Shown here in pieces: positions 60,046 through 64,000 of a stretch of 64,000 nt of DNA (the stretch's first letter is position 1; each line of letters opens with the position of its first letter). The stretch is from NCBI RefSeq assembly GCF_037029465.1, contig NZ_JAYMEM010000026.1, positions 558,001 through 622,000 of the forward strand, read 5' to 3'. The position numbers and the translations under genes were made by a program. This DNA comes from Mesoflavibacter sp037029465 (GTDB lineage: Bacteria; Bacteroidota; Bacteroidia; Flavobacteriales; Flavobacteriaceae). The notes below the pieces were generated by a model. That model did not search any database. It saw only the letters and a program-made list of their open reading frames with translations, and had not been told where the DNA came from.

Positions 60046-60642
60046 ATGAAACTCACAGATTTCGAAAAAATAAAAGCACTTTACAAATTAGGTAAAAACC
60101 TAACGTTATCTGATATACAAATTTTAATCAAATCTGCTAAAACCAAGTCATTTTTACCAGGTGAATTTTTAATTAAAGAAGGAGAAATAAAAAAAGAAAT
60201 TTTCTTAATTAAAAAAGGATTAGTTAGAACTTACAAAGTCAATGATAAAGGTGATGAAATTACTACTTTAATTAGATATGAAAACCAAGTAATCGCAAGT
60301 CCAGATATCATATTTTTCAATAAACCATCTGAGTTTTATTTTGAAGCTTTTGAACCTACCGAAGTAATATATATGGATTATGATGTACTCCAAAAACTTA
60401 TTGATAGTAATCCAAAGTTAGAAGCCAACAGAAAATTTTTTCTACATAATATTTTAAAAGATTTATTAAAACGTGTAGACTCATTTGTCCTATTATCTCC
60501 AGAAGAAAGGTATTTAGAGTTTATAAAAACCCATCCAGATATAATAAATAGAATCCCTAACAAGCACATTGCTAACCTATTAGGAATAACTCCTGTTTCA
60601 TTAAGCAGAATAAGAAAGCGTATTGTCACAAAAAACAAATAA
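60046..60642 (+). CDS. Crp/Fnr-family transcriptional regulator
   Basis: This 198-residue protein has a cyclic-nucleotide-binding-type beta-barrel (about 30-120; PGEFLIKEGEIKKEIFLIKKG) and a short HTH (about 150-195) with NKHIANLLGITPVSLSRIRKR. It has no Cys cluster for an Fe-S centre. It lies 16 bp after thrC and may be co-transcribed. The ligand is unknown. Confidence 0.9.
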   Translation: MKLTDFEKIKALYKLGKNLTLSDIQILIKSAKTKSFLPGEFLIKEGEIKKEIFLIKKGLVRTYKVNDKGDEITTLIRYENQVIASPDIIFFNKPSEFYFEAFEPTEVIYMDYDVLQKLIDSNPKLEANRKFFLHNILKDLLKRVDSFVLLSPEERYLEFIKTHPDIINRIPNKHIANLLGITPVSLSRIRKRIVTKNK

Positions 60643-60689
60643 TTTTTATTAATTATCTTTTGTTAACGTCAAAACGCTAATTAGCTATA

Positions 60690-60697
60690 TAGATTTG
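60690..60697 (+). promoter_or_regulatory. -7 box (TAGATTTG) of the lipoprotein gene
   Basis: It fits TAnnTTTG, 28 bases before the start codon at 60726. The nearest TTTG is 27 bases upstream, which is too far for a good -33. Confidence 0.4.
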
Positions 60698-60725
60698 TAT
60701 CATTATTAACCATAAAATAATTGAT

Positions 60726-61454
60726 ATGAAAAATTTAAAATCTATTACAGCGTTGTTATTCATAGCATTAATAACACTTTTTTTATCATCTTGTTCTGAT
60801 GACAATGAATCAGTTGAAGACACTACAATTTCTGAAGAAGAAGCTGTAGACATTATTGACGATACTTTAGATGAAGAAACAGGAGGATTAAATGAACTTA
60901 TTCAATCTTTTGTAGAAGAATTACTTACAGATATTGTTAACAATGACGTTTGTGGTACTTTATACCAATCGTCGTATCCTTTTGATTATTCTGGTGATTT
61001 AGTGACTGCAGATTATGATGTAGCTTGGAATTACGAATTATTTTGTGATACATACAACATTCCTGAATCTGTAAGCTTTAATGCTATTTCAACAGGAAAT
61101 TATGATTCTGTACGTATCGATTCTAATGATAATTCAGATTTAAATGTTACCATAGCTGGTTTATCTCCTTTAGATAGTTATTTGACTTTAAACGGAAATT
61201 TTACAAGAGACGGAAGTCAACAACTAACAACAGTTTTAAATACAAGAAATCTAACATCAACTTTAAATTTAGATCTTACTAATGTTTTAATTGATAGTAC
61301 AAGCTATCAAATTACATCTGGAACTGGAAATTTCACTTTTAGTTATACTAATTTAAACAACACCTATTCTTACACTGGTAATATGGTGTTTAATGGTAAC
61401 GGAAGCATAACAATAATTATTAATGGCTTGACTTACACTATTGATTTAAACTAA
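60726..61454 (+). CDS. lipoprotein of unknown function
   Basis: This 242-residue protein has a lipoprotein signal peptide with a Cys at about 23 (LFLSSC), an acidic linker (SDDNESVEDTTISEEE), and a C-terminal beta-rich domain full of Asn, Thr and Ser. I do not recognise a family; the repeated strands (for example YSYTGNMVFNGNGS) resemble beta-barrel or beta-sandwich surface proteins. It is probably anchored at the outer membrane. It ends before a hairpin terminator. Confidence 0.75.
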   Translation: MKNLKSITALLFIALITLFLSSCSDDNESVEDTTISEEEAVDIIDDTLDEETGGLNELIQSFVEELLTDIVNNDVCGTLYQSSYPFDYSGDLVTADYDVAWNYELFCDTYNIPESVSFNAISTGNYDSVRIDSNDNSDLNVTIAGLSPLDSYLTLNGNFTRDGSQQLTTVLNTRNLTSTLNLDLTNVLIDSTSYQITSGTGNFTFSYTNLNNTYSYTGNMVFNGNGSITIIINGLTYTIDLN

Positions 61455-61467
61455 AAAATATTTGTAT

Positions 61468-61501
61468 GCTCTGGTTTTTATTTAAAATCAGAGCTTAATT
61501 T
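61468..61501 (+). terminator. terminator after the lipoprotein gene
   Basis: The arms GCTCTGGTTTT (61468-61478) and AAAATCAGAGC (61484-61494) pair over 11 bp with one G-U pair, with a T-rich tract after (TTAATTTTTTT). Confidence 0.7.
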
Positions 61502-61509
61502 TTTTAAAA

Positions 61510-62673
61510 ATGAAAGAGTATTTAATTTATTTTTTAATCGCTTTTGTAAGATATTTTTCAATAGCTGGATTAGCTTATATTGTGTTTTACAAGTTATTTA
61601 ATAAGCAATTTGTAAACAATAAAATTCAATCTAGAATTATGAAGAAAAAAGATGTTATTAGAGAAATACTATACTCTACACAATCTACCATTATTATTAC
61701 TTTAATAGGTTTGTTAATGCTTAAAACACCTTTAGTAAAATTTACAAATCTGTACACAAATGTTAACGATTTTAGCATTTGGTGGATTCCATTAAGTATT
61801 ATAATCGCATTAATTTTACATGACACCTATTTTTATTGGATGCATAGATTAATGCACAAACCCAAACTCTACAAAAAAATACATTTAATACATCATAAAT
61901 CTATTAACCCATCACCTTGGGCATCATATTCTTTTCATTTATTTGAAAGTATTATAGAAGCATTAATCGCTCCAATAATTTTTATCTTACTACCGTTACA
62001 TCCTATTGCGATATTTACATTCGTTTTTTTAGGATTTACTATTAATGTTTACGGACATTTAGGCTATGAAATTACTCCAAAATGGTTTAGGCATTCATTT
62101 TTATTTGAAATTTTAAACACATCAACTCATCATAACATTCATCATTCAAAATTTAAAGGAAATTACGGATTGTATTTTAGAATTTGGGATAGATTAATGA
62201 AAACAGAACATCCAGATTATGTTAAAGAATATGACAAAATTCAAGAAAAACGATTTGGAACTTACAAACCTATTTCTATGCGATGGAAATACATTTCACT
62301 CTCTGTTTTAACTGCTATTTTGTGCTTTTTAATGTTATCCTTTAAATCTGATAACTCTATAGAAGGCAAATGGAAAGATGAAGAAAATAAAGTAGTAATA
62401 TTGATTTATAAAAACAAAGGTGAATTTTTTGGCGAGTTAATTAGTGCAGAAAACCCTAAAGATGATAAGGCTATCAAAAATAAAGAAAAAGATGTTGTTA
62501 TCATGAAAAACTTTGTAAAAAAAACCAACAAAAATTATTGCTGTGGTACAATTTATTTACCAAAAAAGAAAGTAACTGTTAAAGCTACGCTAACATTATT
62601 AGATAGTAAGACTTTACAAATTGATGGCAAATTTGGCATTTTTAAAGGTACTCACTTTTGGGAAAAGTTATAA
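61510..62673 (+). CDS. sterol desaturase/fatty acid hydroxylase fused to DUF2147
   Basis: This 387-residue protein has N-terminal membrane helices and the fatty acid hydroxylase domain (about 85-240), with the histidine boxes HDTYFYWMHRLMH, HLIHHKS and HHNIHHSK. A further helix (about 258-275) and a C-terminal DUF2147-like domain follow (about 280-387; GKWKDEENKVVILIY, CCGTIYLPKK, THFWEKL). The hydroxylase part needs two metals and acts on lipid chains. The fusion with DUF2147 is unusual to me. Confidence 0.82.
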   Translation: MKEYLIYFLIAFVRYFSIAGLAYIVFYKLFNKQFVNNKIQSRIMKKKDVIREILYSTQSTIIITLIGLLMLKTPLVKFTNLYTNVNDFSIWWIPLSIIIALILHDTYFYWMHRLMHKPKLYKKIHLIHHKSINPSPWASYSFHLFESIIEALIAPIIFILLPLHPIAIFTFVFLGFTINVYGHLGYEITPKWFRHSFLFEILNTSTHHNIHHSKFKGNYGLYFRIWDRLMKTEHPDYVKEYDKIQEKRFGTYKPISMRWKYISLSVLTAILCFLMLSFKSDNSIEGKWKDEENKVVILIYKNKGEFFGELISAENPKDDKAIKNKEKDVVIMKNFVKKTNKNYCCGTIYLPKKKVTVKATLTLLDSKTLQIDGKFGIFKGTHFWEKL

Positions 62674-62786
62674 TTTTAAAATTTATTGAAATAACAATTC
62701 ATCATTTAACTTCTACAATTCGGTGATATAATATTTAGTATTTTTCAAATTAGAAATAAGTTTGCTTCAACTTTTAATTTCAACCA

Positions 62787-63821
62787 ATGAAAAATAAACC
62801 AAAATTAATCCTAAGGATTGTTCTGCTTTTAAGCACTGTAATTTCACTCTACTTTGTCCCTTGGCCAATTGTAACTGCTTGGATAAAACCTTTGCCAAAT
62901 ACTATTCAAGAACAAGTAAATCAAGCTTCAGATTACGGTTTTGATGGTATAATTGTTTATGTAGATCAAGCAGGAAAATCACCTCAATTTTTTACTTCTG
63001 GTTATCACAATACAGAAAATAAAATTACTGCAAAACCTGATGCTCTATTTAAAATTGCTAGTAATGATAAATTGTACACATCGGTTTGTATTGCTAAATT
63101 AGTTTATGACAAAAAGATTGATTTAAATAAAACGTTAGCCGATTATTTTCCTGAGTTAGTTGGTAGAATTGAATACGCTAATACCATAACTATAAAAATG
63201 ATGGTACAGCATAGAAGCGGAATACCTAACTACACAAATTTTAATAATTATTGGGCAAATCCAAAATATACAAATGAAGAAAACCTTAAAATTGTTTTAG
63301 ATTTACCTGCTAGTTTTAAACCAAATACAGATTACGAATACAGTAACACCAACTACCTACTACTAACAGAACTTATTGAAAAAGTTACCGAAAAACCTAA
63401 GTTTGATTACATAAACCAGCATATATTAAAACCATTAAACCTTAATAACACCTTTGCTTCTGTACGCGATGTTGATTTAAATAATGTTATGAGCGGTTAT
63501 CATGTGGGTTACAGTTTAGATTTAAAAACCGAAGATGTTGGTATGCTTGCAACAGCAGAAGATTTGGGTGAATTTTTAAGAGCGTTAAATGATGGATCGG
63601 TATTTAAAAATAAAGAAGAACAAGATATTTATTCCTCAATTTATAAATATGAACATACAGGCTTAGTCCCTGGTTATCAAAGTATTTCTAAATATCATCA
63701 AGATATCGATACTGTTGTTATTCAGTTTACAAATACAACCAATTTTAGAGGCTACAACTGGAATCTTTCTGAAATCATGTACAGTCGCATCCTTAAAATT
63801 TTGCGTAAAAACGAAAAATAG
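62787..63821 (+). CDS. serine hydrolase, beta-lactamase/DD-peptidase fold
   Basis: This 344-residue protein has an N-terminal hydrophobic anchor (about 8-26) and the beta-lactamase class C-like domain. The catalytic SxxK is ASNDK (S92, K95), the second motif is EYSNTNY, and a HTGLVPGY segment near the C-terminus serves as the third. It could be a peptidase or esterase; resistance function is not implied. It lies 113 bp after the hydroxylase gene. Confidence 0.88.
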   Translation: MKNKPKLILRIVLLLSTVISLYFVPWPIVTAWIKPLPNTIQEQVNQASDYGFDGIIVYVDQAGKSPQFFTSGYHNTENKITAKPDALFKIASNDKLYTSVCIAKLVYDKKIDLNKTLADYFPELVGRIEYANTITIKMMVQHRSGIPNYTNFNNYWANPKYTNEENLKIVLDLPASFKPNTDYEYSNTNYLLLTELIEKVTEKPKFDYINQHILKPLNLNNTFASVRDVDLNNVMSGYHVGYSLDLKTEDVGMLATAEDLGEFLRALNDGSVFKNKEEQDIYSSIYKYEHTGLVPGYQSISKYHQDIDTVVIQFTNTTNFRGYNWNLSEIMYSRILKILRKNEK

Positions 63822-63870
63822 TTCTCCTATTTCTTCTATAAATCATCAATGCGTACTCAATAATTTTCAA

Positions 63871-63878
63871 TACTTTTG
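63871..63878 (+). promoter_or_regulatory. -7 box (TACTTTTG) of gcvT
   Basis: It fits TAnnTTTG and lies 53 bases before the start codon at 63932. A small palindrome TTCCG/CGGAA (63899-63913) sits in the leader. Confidence 0.5.
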
Positions 63879-63931
63879 TGACACTAAAAACTAAAGCATT
63901 CCGCTTGACGGAAACAAAAAATATTACAAAA

Positions 63932-64000
63932 ATGAAAAATACTGCATTAACCGAAACTCACATCGCACTTGGTGCAAAAATGGTACCTTTTGCAGGCTAT
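63932..64000 (+). CDS. gcvT: aminomethyltransferase GcvT (T-protein), 3' truncated by window edge
   Basis: The first 23 residues (MKNTALTETHIALGAKMVPF and on) match the glycine cleavage T-protein N-terminus. The rest lies outside the window. It takes part in the glycine cleavage system, transferring the methylene group to tetrahydrofolate. Confidence 0.85.
   Translation, partial: MKNTALTETHIALGAKMVPFAGY

Overview
The window is low-GC, gene-dense DNA from a member of the Bacteroidota, most likely family Flavobacteriaceae. Support comes from protein families (DUF4159, PG_1098/THUMP-like methyltransferase, RteC, IntDOT-like integrase, TlpA with DUF4369), from promoters of the TTG / TAnnTTTG type (clear ahead of the thr operon, the ohr operon and the tRNA cluster), and from the lack of obvious Shine-Dalgarno sites. 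I do not name a genus.

Layout. (1) 1-9836 is chromosomal core: the end of rsmE, a DUF4159 protein, a TrmH-type methyltransferase, an AI-2E-family membrane protein and an RNA methyltransferase. Convergent to these is the overlapping four-gene 'ligase-associated DNA damage response' operon (exonuclease, ATP-dependent ligase, Lhr-type helicase, PdeM). (2) 9837-38233 is a genomic island of about 28.4 kb inserted in the 3' end of tRNA-Arg(UCU). A 22-bp copy of the tRNA end lies at 9837-9858 (far end), the intact tRNA lies at 38213-38286, and a tyrosine integrase sits just inside the tRNA end. (3) 38213-64000 is core again: a tRNA Arg-Pro-Ser cluster, PgpH-type phosphodiesterase, thiolase, NlpC/P60 peptidase, TPR protein, gyrA, clpC, two tandem small paralogues, hutH, a TlpA-like lipoprotein and nnr. 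It continues with the threonine operon (thrA-thrB-GIY-YIG-thrC) behind a newly noticed leader peptide/attenuator, then a Crp-family regulator, a lipoprotein, a sterol desaturase-DUF2147 fusion, a serine hydrolase and the start of gcvT.

The island is a mosaic. Its left part carries a four-gene cassette (251-aa conserved protein, DUF5675 protein, two tiny membrane proteins), a HEPN-like protein with an R-X4-H motif, and an organic-hydroperoxide operon (ohr, ohrR, bacterioferritin-like, DoxX) bracketed by two 283-bp direct repeats of about 95% identity. Next come strong palindromes and a three-gene module (AlbA_2/HATPase regulator, DUF6414-like protein, Clp-type AAA+ ATPase). The middle holds the element's own genes (DnaC-like ATPase, a HTH replication-type protein, an excisionase-like HTH, RteC). 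No relaxase or conjugation genes are visible, so transfer in trans is likely.

The right part, 22231-36689, has thirteen genes on one strand. They form an envelope-centred cargo: TetR, LpxL-type acyltransferase, a PycTM protein with a degenerate HD domain, UbiB/AarF kinase, MscS channel, DUF4833 protein, patatin lipase, coiled-coil protein, TolC-RND-MFP efflux pump and an AraC regulator.

The strongest leads are the 33-bp in-frame repeat insertion in the DnaC-like gene, the thr leader peptide, the repeat-bracketed ohr cassette, the orphan PycTM protein in an envelope operon, and the AAA+/DUF6414-like/AlbA_2 module. All family calls are from reading motifs; no database search was run.
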